20,440 nucleotides of DNA from Flavobacterium psychrophilum (GTDB taxonomy: Bacteria > Bacteroidota > Bacteroidia > Flavobacteriales > Flavobacteriaceae): assembly GCA_022729635.1 (NCBI GenBank), contig DZAU01000042.1:1-20440 (forward strand). Reading direction: 5' to 3'. Positions 13,508-20,440 of this stretch are shown one piece after another. Within the stretch, counting starts at the first letter, position 1. Each line of letters starts with the position of its first letter. The notes beneath the pieces are model-generated. The model ran no database searches and was not told where the DNA came from. It saw nothing but the letters and a program-made list of their open reading frames with translations. Made by a program: the position numbers and the translations under genes.

Positions 13508-14119
13508 TTATTCCTTATTTATCACATCGTGAACTTGAGTGTGATTTTCTCCATTCCATAAAGTAAGAATATCGGTTGCAACAGCAGCACCACTTCCGGC
13601 AGCAATCGCCACTTGACTTCTAGAACCTGCTAGTGTTCCGGTTACATAAATGCCTTCGGTGATTTTATGATCAATATTCTTGAGTTGAATCCTTTGTTTT
13701 TCGGCAGGGGTTTTTTGGTGTGGCTCCACATATTTCATCAAACCTTCTATTGCAAAGGTATTGGCAGAGCCAATTCCCACAATAATTATTTTTGATTTAT
13801 AAGTATTTCGGTTTGTTGTAATTGTAAATTCAGGTGAATCTCCCTCTATTTTCAAGACTTTTTCACTTGGAATTTGTATGATGTGAGGATAGGTTTCGGT
13901 CAAATGCTGAATACTTTCAATTAGTAAATCAGAACCCAATTTGCCAGGAGTAATTCCGTAAGCATTGTTGATAACGGCTTCCTGAAGAGCCGAATTTTTT
14001 TGGTGAGTAATAATGCCTGTTTTTTTATCTTTTGCAAAAGCGAAGTTTTTTGCCGAACCCAAAACAAGAGCGCTTGACATTCCTGAAACGCCACCTCCAA
14101 TAATTAAAACATCAAACAT
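13508..14119 (-). CDS. Reduced FAD-dependent oxidoreductase, thioredoxin-reductase-like
   Basis: A 203-residue flavoprotein related to thioredoxin reductase. The FAD-binding Rossmann start is MFDVLIIGGGVSGMSSALVL, and the C-terminal FAD segment is GIYVTGTLAGSRSQVAIAAG followed by SGAAVATDI. Normal thioredoxin reductases are about 310 residues, with an inserted NAD(P)H domain and a redox CxxC. Here the NAD(P)H domain and every CxxC are missing, and the usual aspartate of the xGD motif near the C-terminus is Thr (VTGT). It therefore probably binds FAD or is a degenerate relative; electron donor and acceptor are unknown. The frame is intact with no sign of decay. It is the last gene of a MarC-small membrane protein-oxidoreductase run, 3 bp after the small gene. 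Confidence 0.8.
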   Translation of the reverse strand: MFDVLIIGGGVSGMSSALVLGSAKNFAFAKDKKTGIITHQKNSALQEAVINNAYGITPGKLGSDLLIESIQHLTETYPHIIQIPSEKVLKIEGDSPEFTITTNRNTYKSKIIIVGIGSANTFAIEGLMKYVEPHQKTPAEKQRIQLKNIDHKITEGIYVTGTLAGSRSQVAIAAGSGAAVATDILTLWNGENHTQVHDVINKE

Positions 14120-14122
14120 AAT

Positions 14123-14326
14123 TTAAAATTTATCATTCATTTTTTCTTCGATACTTTTTGACATTTTAAAAATCAAAAGGATTAAAACAGCACAAAACGA
14201 AGCGGCAATTCCAATTAAAGCAATCATACTGTTTCCTTCGAGAGGGTTTTTGAAGTCGAGCAGACTAATATTGAACAGGATTAGCCCTACTGCCAAAACC
14301 ACCAATACATTAGTAAAGATTTTCAT
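14123..14326 (-). CDS. Small two-helix membrane protein (67 aa)
   Basis: I place the start at the ATG at 14326 (MKIFTNVLVVLAVGLILFNI). An upstream ATG at 14440 would overlap the marC coding region and add an unrelated 38-residue leader. The 67 residues form two hydrophobic helices (about 4-22 and 34-54) separated by a short LLDFKNPLEGNS loop, and end in a charged tail (MSKSIEEKMNDKF). It sits 46 bp after marC and 3 bp before the FAD oxidoreductase, so it is probably co-transcribed with them. Function unknown. Its neat fit between two genes and conserved-looking design argue that it is real. Confidence 0.7.
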   Translation of the reverse strand: MKIFTNVLVVLAVGLILFNISLLDFKNPLEGNSMIALIGIAASFCAVLILLIFKMSKSIEEKMNDKF

Positions 14327-14372
14327 AAAATAAATTTTGGTAAAATGATGGGTAAATTTATAAAAATTTATT

Positions 14373-14948
14373 TTACACAAACAAACCTTTAACATTAGCG
14401 GCAAATAATTTAACAGCAATTGCCAACAAAACCACTCCAAAAGCCTTTCTAATTACTCCTAAACCATTTTTACCTAACATTTTTTCAATTTTTGCCGATG
14501 ATTTCAAAACGATATATACGACAATGATATTTAAAACAATGGCAACAACAATATTTATGGTTTGGAATTGAGCTTTCAACGATAATAATGTAGTCATCGT
14601 TCCTGCTCCAGCTATTAATGGGAAAGCAATAGGAACTATCGAAGCCGAACTCGCTTCTTCATCACGATAAATACGAATGCCCAAGATCATTTCAAGTGCC
14701 AAAAAGAACAAGACAAACGAACCAGCAACGGCGAAGGAATGAACGTCTATTCCTATGAGATTCAATAATTCTTCTCCAACAAAAAGAAAAACAATCATTA
14801 TTATTCCTGCAACTAACGAAGCTTTCTCTGATTCAATATGGCCATGTTTTGTTCTTAAATCGACAACAATAGGAATGGTTCCTACAATATCGATTACGGC
14901 AAAAAGCACCATCCCGACAGTAATAATTTCTTTAAAATCCAATATCAT
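14373..14948 (-). CDS. MarC family integral membrane protein
   Basis: A 191-residue protein with six hydrophobic helices, the usual length for the MarC family. Signatures are MVLFAVIDIVGTIPIVVDL (residues 13-31), FVLFFLALEMILGIRI (about 78-93) and SIVPIAFPLIAGAGTMTTLL (about 102-121), whose P-IAGPG-like loop is the family hallmark. The biochemical role of MarC proteins is uncertain; the multiple-antibiotic-resistance link of E. coli marC was not confirmed, so resistance should not be assumed. It is the first gene of a three-gene run with its own promoter, TACTTTTG at 14969-14976 with CAAA/TTTG 23 bp further upstream. Confidence 0.9.
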   Translation of the reverse strand: MILDFKEIITVGMVLFAVIDIVGTIPIVVDLRTKHGHIESEKASLVAGIIMIVFLFVGEELLNLIGIDVHSFAVAGSFVLFFLALEMILGIRIYRDEEASSASIVPIAFPLIAGAGTMTTLLSLKAQFQTINIVVAIVLNIIVVYIVLKSSAKIEKMLGKNGLGVIRKAFGVVLLAIAVKLFAANVKGLFV

Positions 14949-14968
14949 AATTTCTCAAATTTATGGGG

Positions 14969-15003
14969 CAAAAGTAGTATATTCTATAGGTTTAAAAGTC
15001 AAA
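14969..15003 (-). promoter_or_regulatory. Promoter of the marC run (-33 TTTG, -7 TACTTTTG)
   Basis: On the minus strand TTTG (15003-15000) and TACTTTTG (14976-14969) are 23 bp apart, giving both parts of the Bacteroidetes promoter with a spacing at the long end of the known range. The ATG is about 20 bp downstream at 14948. The -7 and 14 bases beside it closely resemble the promoter of the large outer-membrane protein (8598-8619). Confidence 0.55.
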
Positions 15004-15142
15004 TTAAGGTTATTTTTTTAGCAAGGTTTGTCTGAAAAGACAGTTGATGAGGTTTGTTATCATTCAATAAAGCGAATATTTTCACTGCTATTTCTAGTCA
15101 AAAAAACTCAAAAATTAACATTCAAAATCCAGAATTGGAAAG

Positions 15143-15150
15143 TATATTTG
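15143..15150 (+). promoter_or_regulatory. -7 element immediately before the DUF3109 start codon
   Basis: TATATTTG is a perfect TAnnTTTG and ends only 4 bp before the ATG at 15155. Transcription starting at the usual distance would begin at or within a base or two of the ATG, giving a leaderless or nearly leaderless mRNA. No clear -33 is visible. Confidence 0.45.
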
Positions 15151-15154
15151 CAAA

Positions 15155-15721
15155 ATGTTTCAACTAGGAAAAACCATTGTCTCTGAAGACATTCTCGAAA
15201 AAGAATTTGTTTGTAATTTATCGGCCTGCAAAGGCGCTTGTTGTGTTGATGGCGATGCCGGAGCACCTTTAAGTGAGGCCGAAATAACGATTTTGGATGA
15301 AATTTATCCAAAAGTAAAACCATTTCTCCGCAAGGAAGGAATTGCTGTTATCGAAGCTCAGGGAACTTGGACAAAAGGCACTGATGGTGATCTCGAAACC
15401 CCATTAATTGATAACAAGGATTGCGCTTATGTCATTTATGACGGAAAAACCGCTCTTTGTGGTATCGAACAAGCCTATAATCAAGGCGAAGTTACATTCA
15501 AAAAACCTGTTTCCTGCCACTTGTATCCCATTCGTGTCAAAGACTTTACTGAATTTTTTGCCGTAAATTATGATAAATGGGAAATTTGCGATGACGCCTG
15601 TTCTTTAGGCAAGGAACTCGAAGTTCCGGTTTACAAATTTGTCAAGGAAGCACTTATTCGAAAGTTTGGTGAAGATTGGTATTTAGAACTCGAAAAAGTA
15701 GCTGAGGAACTAAAAAAATAA
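15155..15721 (+). CDS. DUF3109 family cysteine-rich protein
   Basis: A 188-residue soluble protein recognised as DUF3109 by its start ([20 protein letters not shown]) and the cluster [20 protein letters not shown]. Nine cysteines (20, 25, 29, 30, 90, 102, 121, 145, 149) are arranged as Cx4Cx3CC, then [12 protein letters not shown] and CDDAC. This resembles the YkgJ-type putative zinc- or iron-chelate proteins, so a bound Fe-S cluster or metal is likely; no activity is known. The start is firm because the family-typical sequence begins at this Met. It precedes nrdB by 262 bp on the same strand. If it helps metallate the di-iron NrdB this would make sense, but adjacency is the only hint. Confidence 0.9.
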   Translation: MFQLGKTIVSEDILEKEFVCNLSACKGACCVDGDAGAPLSEAEITILDEIYPKVKPFLRKEGIAVIEAQGTWTKGTDGDLETPLIDNKDCAYVIYDGKTALCGIEQAYNQGEVTFKKPVSCHLYPIRVKDFTEFFAVNYDKWEICDDACSLGKELEVPVYKFVKEALIRKFGEDWYLELEKVAEELKK

Positions 15722-15878
15722 TTTTCAGAAAAATAGAATTCCACTTTTTTTAATTTTTTAAAATCCTATATTTTACGGTATCTCACTGCATTTTTTGTTT
15801 TTAAAGCGTTGATAATTAGATGTTTGTAATTTGTATGAAAAATATTCAATTCCTTTCTATTTGTTAAAAACTCAAGCC

Positions 15879-15924
15879 GATTGTGAATAAGTTTGGCTTT
15901 TAATAACCACTAGAATTCACAATC
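15879..15924 (+). promoter_or_regulatory. Inverted repeat with DnaA-box-like arm upstream of nrdB
   Basis: GATTGTGAAT (15879-15888) and ATTCACAATC (15915-15924) are 10-bp perfect inverted repeats with a 26-bp spacer. The left arm contains, on the minus strand at 15890-15882, TTATTCACA, which fits the DnaA box TTATNCACA. The right arm (GAATTCACA) is a 7-of-9 match. The arms flank TTTG (15892-15895) and touch AATCTTTG (15921-15928), a one-off -7 element, so a protein bound here could control nrd transcription. In E. coli, DnaA regulates nrdAB. Confidence 0.35.
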
Positions 15925-15983
15925 TTTGTAATCTGCTGAAAGCATAAAAATTCGTTAAAATTTCAAAAAAAACCAAAATCATA

Positions 15984-16961
15984 ATGTCAAAAGTTGAACC
16001 AATCTTACAAGAAAATAAAAATCGATTCGTGATTTTTCCAATCAAACACCACGATATATGGGAATTTTACAAAAAAACTGAAGCCAGTATTTGGACTGCC
16101 GAAGAGATTGATTTGGCTCAGGATTTAAACGATTGGAACAACAAATTAAGCGAAGACGAAAAATATTTTGTGAAACACATTCTTGCCTTTTTCGCTGCTT
16201 CTGATGGGATTGTCAATGAGAATTTGGCTCAAAATTTCATCAACGAAGTACAATATGCCGAGGCAAAATTCTTCTATGGTTTCCAGATTATGATGGAAAA
16301 CATTCATAGCGAAACCTACTCGCTTTTGATTGACACCTATGTAAAAGACGAAGCTGAAAAAGACGAATTATTCAATGCTATCGAAAGATTTCCTGCCATC
16401 CAGAAAAAAGCAGAGTGGGCTTTGAAATGGATAGAATCTGACTCGTTTGCCGAAAGATTAATTGCTTTTGCAGCCGTAGAAGGTATATTTTTCTCGGGAA
16501 GTTTTTGCTCTATTTTTTGGTTGAAAAAACGAGGTTTGATGCCCGGATTAACATTTTCGAACGAATTAATTTCTCGTGACGAAGGCGTTCATTGTGATTT
16601 TGCTGTGCATTTGCACAACCATCATTTAAAACACAAAGTACCAAAAGCACGCATCAGAGAAATTATTGTTAACGCTTTAGACATTGAAAGAGAATTTATT
16701 ACAGAGTCGATTCCTGTGAGTTTGATTGGAATGAATGCGGCGTTGATGACTCAATATTTAGAGTTCGTGACCGACAGATTATTGGTGGAATTGGGTTGTA
16801 AAAGAGAATACAACACCGCAAACCCTTTTGATTTTATGGATATGATTTCGCTTCAGGGAAAAACAAATTTCTTCGAAAAGAAAGTCGCTGAATATCAAAA
16901 AACCGGAGTTATGAACACCGATTCTGATGCACAGAAAATTAGCTTCGACGCTGATTTTTAA
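15984..16961 (+). CDS. nrdB: Ribonucleoside-diphosphate reductase, beta subunit (class Ia)
   Basis: The radical-generating R2 subunit, 325 residues. It holds a di-iron centre and tyrosyl radical that start reduction of ribonucleoside diphosphates by NrdA. The metal ligands are D74 (AASDG), E105 and H108 (ENIHSE), E166 (AAVEG), and E200 and H203 (RDEGVH). The radical Tyr is Y112, seven after E105 as in E. coli (E115/Y122). The C-terminus ends ISFDADF, close to the mouse R2 tail FTLDADF that docks into R1, so subunit recognition is eukaryote-type. It lies upstream of nrdA, opposite to the E. coli order, with a 272-bp gap filled by a repeat element. The start ATG (MSKVEPIL) follows an AT-rich leader of about 50 bases after AATCTTTG. 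Confidence 0.97.
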   Translation: MSKVEPILQENKNRFVIFPIKHHDIWEFYKKTEASIWTAEEIDLAQDLNDWNNKLSEDEKYFVKHILAFFAASDGIVNENLAQNFINEVQYAEAKFFYGFQIMMENIHSETYSLLIDTYVKDEAEKDELFNAIERFPAIQKKAEWALKWIESDSFAERLIAFAAVEGIFFSGSFCSIFWLKKRGLMPGLTFSNELISRDEGVHCDFAVHLHNHHLKHKVPKARIREIIVNALDIEREFITESIPVSLIGMNAALMTQYLEFVTDRLLVELGCKREYNTANPFDFMDMISLQGKTNFFEKKVAEYQKTGVMNTDSDAQKISFDADF

Positions 16962-16965
16962 ATTA

Positions 16966-17137
16966 TTGCCACGAAGGCGCTAAGTCACAAAGAAAAAAAT
17001 AATAGTTTGTTAATCTCTGTCAAAGTTTTAAACTTTGACAGAGATGTTACGAACAAAATATGCTTTAGTAGTGTAACTGCAAAATTTATAAAAACAAAGC
17101 ATCAAAAAAACTTTGTGGCTTTGTGTCTTTGTGGCAA
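16966..17137. repeat. 172-bp element with 27-bp imperfect inverted ends
   Basis: The left end 16966-16992 (TTGCCACGAAGGCGC, then TAAGTCACAAAG) and the right end 17111-17137, read in reverse complement (TTGCCACAAAGACAC, then AAAGCCACAAAG), agree at 22 of 27 positions. The inside holds a 33-bp palindrome (17013-17045) and a further ATGCTTT/AAAGCAT pair (17060-17066, 17096-17102). There is no coding capacity, so it is a small non-autonomous element. Confidence 0.7.
17013..17045. repeat. 33-bp near-perfect palindrome
   Basis: ATCTCTGTCAAAGTTT (17013-17028) and AAACTTTGACAGAGAT (17030-17045) are 16-bp perfect inverted arms around a single T. In RNA it would form a strong hairpin, in DNA a possible cruciform. 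It is nested in the 16966-17137 element within the nrdB-nrdA gap. Confidence 0.85.
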
Positions 17138-17233
17138 AATAATCACAATAACTATCGGGATTAGCTTCCCAAAAATAAACACAAATACCCCGAAATAGAG
17201 AAGGGATGTCTATTTCATAAAAACCGAAAGATT

Positions 17234-19627
17234 ATGTACGTAGTAAAAAGAGATGGCCACAAAGAGCCAGTAATGTTTGACAAGATAACCGATAGAATTA
17301 AAAAACTATGTTACGGACTGAACGGTTTAGTCGAACCTGTAAAAGTCGCAATGCGCGTGATTGAAGGTTTGTATGACGGAGTTTCCACTTCAGAATTAGA
17401 TAATCTTGCTGCCGAAACTGCTGCTTCAATGACCATTGCTCATCCAGATTATGCACAATTAGCGGCGCGAATCGCAATTTCGAATTTGCATTCCAATACT
17501 AAAAAATGTTTTTCGGAAACGATGAATGATATGTTTCATTATGTGAATCCGAGAACTAATCTTCAAGCACCATTACTTTCGGAAGAAGTACATAAAGTGA
17601 TTATGGAAAATGCCGAATTCCTTGATTCACATATTATTTATAATAGAGATTTCAACTACGATTATTTTGGATTTAAAACCTTAGAACGCTCATATTTGTT
17701 GAGAATTAACGGAAAAATAGTAGAACGTCCGCAGCACATGTTGATGCGTGTTTCTGTCGGAATTCACTTAAATGATTTAGAAGCAGTGATAGAAACTTAC
17801 GACTTAATGTCGAAAAAATTCTTCACTCACGCCACGCCAACATTGTTCAACGCAGGAACTCCAAAACCTCAAATGTCTTCTTGTTTCCTTTTAGCCATGC
17901 AGGACGACAGCATCGACGGAATTTATGATACACTGAAACAAACGGCAAAAATCTCGCAATCTGCCGGTGGAGTTGGACTTTCAATTCATAATGTTCGTGC
18001 AACCGGCTCTTATATTCGAGGCACAAACGGAACGTCTAACGGAATTGTGCCAATGCTGAGAGTTTTCAATGATACGGCGCGTTACGTGGATCAAGGTGGT
18101 GGAAAACGAAAAGGTAGTTTTGCCATTTATATTGAAACTTGGCACGCTGATATTTTCGAATTCTTGGATTTGAAAAAAAATACCGGAAAAGAAGAAATGC
18201 GCGCCAGAGATTTATTCTTTGCAATGTGGACATCGGATTTGTTTATGAAACGTGTACAGGAAGATACCTATTGGACATTGATGTGTCCTAACGAATGTCC
18301 CGGTTTGTATGATGTTTACGGCGAAGAATTTGAAAAATTATACATTTCCTACGAAGAAAGAGGAAAAGGCCGTAAAACCATCAAAGCACGTGAATTGTGG
18401 GAGAAAATTCTGGAATCTCAAATCGAAACCGGAACACCATATATGTTGTATAAAGATGCCGCCAACAGAAAATCAAACCAGAAAAACCTTGGAACCATTC
18501 GTTCATCTAATTTGTGTACCGAGATTATGGAATTTACCTCGAAAGACGAAATTGCAGTTTGTAATCTAGCGTCTATTTCGTTGCCGATGTTTGTCGAAAA
18601 CGGAAAATTCGACCACAAATTATTGTTCAATGTGACCAAACGAGTGACTCGCAATCTAAATAAAGTCATTGACCGAAATTATTATCCTGTTGTCGAAGCC
18701 GAAAATTCAAATATGCGTCATCGCCCTGTGGGTCTTGGAGTTCAAGGTCTAGCCGATGCTTTTATAATGTTGCGTTTGCCTTTCACGAGCGACGAAGCTA
18801 AGAAATTAAATCAGGAAATTTTCGAAACCATATACTTTGCTGCCGTAACTGCTTCGATGGAAATGGCTAAAGAGGAGGGTGCTTATTCTACATTCAAAGG
18901 TTCTCCAATTTCGCTAGGAGAATTTCAATACAATCTTTGGGGATTGAAAGACGAAGAACTTTCCGGTCGTTGGGATTGGGCATCTTTGAGAAAAGAAGTA
19001 ATGGAACACGGTGTGAGAAATTCACTTTTGATGGCGCCAATGCCAACTGCTTCAACTTCGCAAATTCTTGGCAACAACGAAGCTTTCGAACCTTATACTT
19101 CAAATATTTACACAAGACGAGTTTTATCGGGTGAATTTATTGTGGTAAACAAACATTTACTCGAAGATTTGGTAAAACTTGGTTTGTGGAACGAGGATTT
19201 GAAGCAAGAATTAATGAGACAAAATGGATCGGTTCAAGGGCTTGATATTCCCCAAGACTTGAAAGAATTATACAAAACCGTTTGGGAAATGTCAATGAAA
19301 GACATCATCGATATGTCTCGCCAGCGGGGTTATTTTGTAGATCAATCGCAGTCGTTGAACTTGTTTATGCAGGATGCGAATTATTCGAAATTAACGTCTA
19401 TGCACTTCTATGCTTGGCAATCTGGCTTGAAAACTGGAATGTATTATTTGAGAACAAAATCAGCAGTTGATGCGATTAAATTTACTTTGAACAATGACAA
19501 AAAAGCGGAACCAATTCCTGTTGAAGTGGAAGCCACCACAGTTGAAATGAGCGTTGAAGAATACAGAGCAATGATTGAATTGGCAAAAAATGCAGGACTG
19601 GAAGATTGCGAAATGTGTGGAAGTTAA
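17234..19627 (+). CDS. nrdA: Ribonucleoside-diphosphate reductase, alpha subunit (class Ia)
   Basis: The catalytic R1 subunit, 797 residues. An N-terminal ATP-cone (about residues 1-90, starting [20 protein letters not shown]) gives overall activity control by ATP/dATP. The barrel has the redox Cys C217 (SSCFLL), active-site N426, thiyl C428 and E430 (SSNLCTE), and the second redox Cys C443 (AVCNLAS). The radical-transfer tyrosines are in GMYYLRT. The C-terminal shuttle pair is C792/C795 in CEMCGS. By eye it follows animal RRM1 closely along the whole length (for example DKITxRIx[33 protein letters not shown]), and both end MCGS, which marks the eukaryote-like NrdA group. It is downstream of nrdB and ends in an intrinsic terminator at 19651-19680. 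Confidence 0.98.
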   Translation: MYVVKRDGHKEPVMFDKITDRIKKLCYGLNGLVEPVKVAMRVIEGLYDGVSTSELDNLAAETAASMTIAHPDYAQLAARIAISNLHSNTKKCFSETMNDMFHYVNPRTNLQAPLLSEEVHKVIMENAEFLDSHIIYNRDFNYDYFGFKTLERSYLLRINGKIVERPQHMLMRVSVGIHLNDLEAVIETYDLMSKKFFTHATPTLFNAGTPKPQMSSCFLLAMQDDSIDGIYDTLKQTAKISQSAGGVGLSIHNVRATGSYIRGTNGTSNGIVPMLRVFNDTARYVDQGGGKRKGSFAIYIETWHADIFEFLDLKKNTGKEEMRARDLFFAMWTSDLFMKRVQEDTYWTLMCPNECPGLYDVYGEEFEKLYISYEERGKGRKTIKARELWEKILESQIETGTPYMLYKDAANRKSNQKNLGTIRSSNLCTEIMEFTSKDEIAVCNLASISLPMFVENGKFDHKLLFNVTKRVTRNLNKVIDRNYYPVVEAENSNMRHRPVGLGVQGLADAFIMLRLPFTSDEAKKLNQEIFETIYFAAVTASMEMAKEEGAYSTFKGSPISLGEFQYNLWGLKDEELSGRWDWASLRKEVMEHGVRNSLLMAPMPTASTSQILGNNEAFEPYTSNIYTRRVLSGEFIVVNKHLLEDLVKLGLWNEDLKQELMRQNGSVQGLDIPQDLKELYKTVWEMSMKDIIDMSRQRGYFVDQSQSLNLFMQDANYSKLTSMHFYAWQSGLKTGMYYLRTKSAVDAIKFTLNNDKKAEPIPVEVEATTVEMSVEEYRAMIELAKNAGLEDCEMCGS

Positions 19628-19650
19628 TTAGAACAAAGAATAAAGAGAAG

Positions 19651-19680
19651 CAGCTATCATTATTTGGTAGCTGTTTTTTT
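19651..19680 (+). terminator. Rho-independent terminator after nrdA
   Basis: CAGCTATC (19651-19658) pairs with GGTAGCTG (19666-19673), 8 bp with one G-T pair, around ATTATTT, followed by seven T residues (19674-19680). It lies 23 bp after the nrdA stop and probably ends the nrd transcript. Confidence 0.9.
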
Positions 19681-19783
19681 ATACAATATACAAGCCATTC
19701 ATGGAATTATTTTTATTCAAAAACACAACCATTTTCAGTTAATATTATCAAACATTAAACCTAATATTTCAAAAATAATTCAC

Positions 19784-19791
19784 TATATTTG
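19784..19791 (+). promoter_or_regulatory. -7 promoter element for the RDD gene
   Basis: TATATTTG is a perfect TAnnTTTG, 50 bp before the ATG at 19842 and after the nrdA terminator, as expected for an independent unit. I see no good TTTG at the -33 distance. Confidence 0.45.
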
Positions 19792-19841
19792 AGTAAGTTA
19801 TCGCTACAAAATATTTTTCACAGAAACTAAAAACCTTCAAA

Positions 19842-20321
19842 ATGAAAAATAATCAATTCGCCGTTACAGATGATTTATTAGCAACACGAGGACAACGTTT
19901 TATGAATTGCATTCTCGACACTTTGATTGTCCATATTATTTTGATTAGCATTGGAACAACACTTGTCATCATTGGGAATATTACAAACAATTATGATTTA
20001 ATCAAGTGGGTCGAAACCAAAACAACGTTCGAGAAATTACTCCTTTGGGCAGTTATGCTGTTTTTGTATTATTTTTTGACAGAAACTTATTTTTCAAGAA
20101 CGTTTGCCAAATATTTTACCAAAACTATCGTGGTCTCAAAAGACGGTTCCAGACCCAACAAAAGAGCTATTAGTATTCGTACTTTGTCTCGATTTATTCC
20201 TGTGGAATGTCTTACTTTTTTAGGGACAAACGTCAGGGGATTGCATGATTTATTTTCGGATACTTATGTGGTGCGAAAACACGAGTTTAATCGTAAAAAA
20301 GGTGCGATTATATTTCCTTGA
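19842..20321 (+). CDS. RDD family membrane protein
   Basis: A 159-residue inner-membrane protein. The RDD signature is present as RGQRFMNCILD (R19 and D26), and the late acidic part is RGLHDLFSDTYVV (D136, D140). Hydrophobic helices lie at about 24-46 and 66-80, with a weaker third segment around SRFIPVECLTFLG (116-128). RDD proteins have been linked to transport or to assembly of other membrane proteins, but most have no proven function, and nothing here narrows it. It is probably transcribed alone: a terminator precedes it and a -7 element lies at 19784-19791. No clear terminator follows. Confidence 0.88.
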   Translation: MKNNQFAVTDDLLATRGQRFMNCILDTLIVHIILISIGTTLVIIGNITNNYDLIKWVETKTTFEKLLLWAVMLFLYYFLTETYFSRTFAKYFTKTIVVSKDGSRPNKRAISIRTLSRFIPVECLTFLGTNVRGLHDLFSDTYVVRKHEFNRKKGAIIFP

Positions 20322-20417
20322 CCAAACCAGAAAAATAGATTCAGCCGTCAATTTTGAGGATTGTTTTTATTTAAAACGACTCCTTTTTATTATATTCGCT
20401 AAATCTAAAACAGCACA

Positions 20418-20440
20418 ATGAACTGGGAACAACTTTTATC
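20418..20440 (+). CDS. dgt: Partial gene, probable dGTP triphosphohydrolase
   Basis: ATG at 20418 opens a frame that runs off the right edge. Only MNWEQLL is complete, with a further TC consistent with Ser. This start is the one I associate with Bacteroidetes dGTPases (MNWEQLLS..., followed in homologues by a KRxGD-like stretch). It would hydrolyse dGTP to deoxyguanosine and triphosphate, fitting beside ribonucleotide reductase. Seven residues cannot prove it, so the name is tentative. Confidence 0.45.

Larger units (their letters stand above)
16962..17233. other. Gap between nrdB and nrdA, mostly a repeat element
   Basis: The 272 bases hold no credible gene; a 63-codon frame here is formed by the palindrome and repeat arms. 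From 16966 to 17137 is a composite repeat (next entries). The remaining bases up to nrdA (17138-17233) contain no clear promoter or terminator that I can support, so read-through from nrdB is possible. Confidence 0.6.

Noticed and set aside
14373..14948. MarC as an antibiotic-resistance gene
   Set aside because: The family name is historical and no mar operon context is present.
17007..17198. A 63-codon plus-strand frame between nrdB and nrdA
   Set aside because: It lies entirely in the palindrome and repeat arm, and its translation looks random.

Overview
The window looks like a chromosomal stretch from a low-GC member of the Bacteroidetes, most likely Flavobacterium or a close relative. 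The evidence is a type IX secretion (T9SS) sorting domain, several Bacteroidetes-type -7 promoter elements (TAnnTTTG), little Shine-Dalgarno sequence before starts, a MarC/DUF3109/TerB-like/RDD gene mix typical of Flavobacteriia, and a class Ia ribonucleotide reductase of the eukaryote-like type. No rRNA, tRNA, CRISPR array, prophage or transposase gene was seen.

Layout. 1-525 holds the first 41 bp of a secreted-protein gene leaving the left edge, and a tiny protein that is little more than a signal peptide plus a T9SS sorting domain. 526-1105 has no gene and is packed with hairpins and palindromic repeats. 1106-3306 is a PhoB/PhoR-like two-component pair whose two genes are pushed apart by a nested repeat insertion. 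3413-8575 (minus strand) carries a MurG-like glycosyltransferase, a small lysine-rich secreted protein and an 1137-residue outer-membrane beta-barrel-like protein. 8647-11754 has aspartate kinase and a spermidine-acetyltransferase-like GNAT protein on the minus strand, diverging from fructose-1,6-bisphosphatase on the plus strand. 11858-13504 holds a TerB-like protein (minus) diverging from a HupE/UreJ-like membrane protein and a dCMP deaminase (plus, 7 bp apart). 13508-14948 is a minus-strand run of MarC, a 67-residue membrane protein and a reduced FAD oxidoreductase. 15155-20440 is all plus strand: DUF3109 cysteine-rich protein, nrdB, nrdA, an RDD membrane protein and the first 23 bp of a probable dGTPase gene.

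Functional theme. Most genes are housekeeping. The right half is enriched for deoxynucleotide supply: dCMP deaminase, NrdB, NrdA and a probable dGTPase. Both RNR subunits carry signatures shared with animal RNR, including an R2 tail ending DADF and an R1 tail ending MCGS.

The least explained part is the intergenic DNA. At least five kinds of palindromic or inverted-repeat elements occupy the gene gaps, some nested inside others: between the two-component genes, between nrdB and nrdA, between fbp and the TerB-like gene, and beside the acetyltransferase gene. They look like small non-autonomous REP/MITE-type elements, which is an inference from their shape. I found no clear new defence or biosynthetic system.
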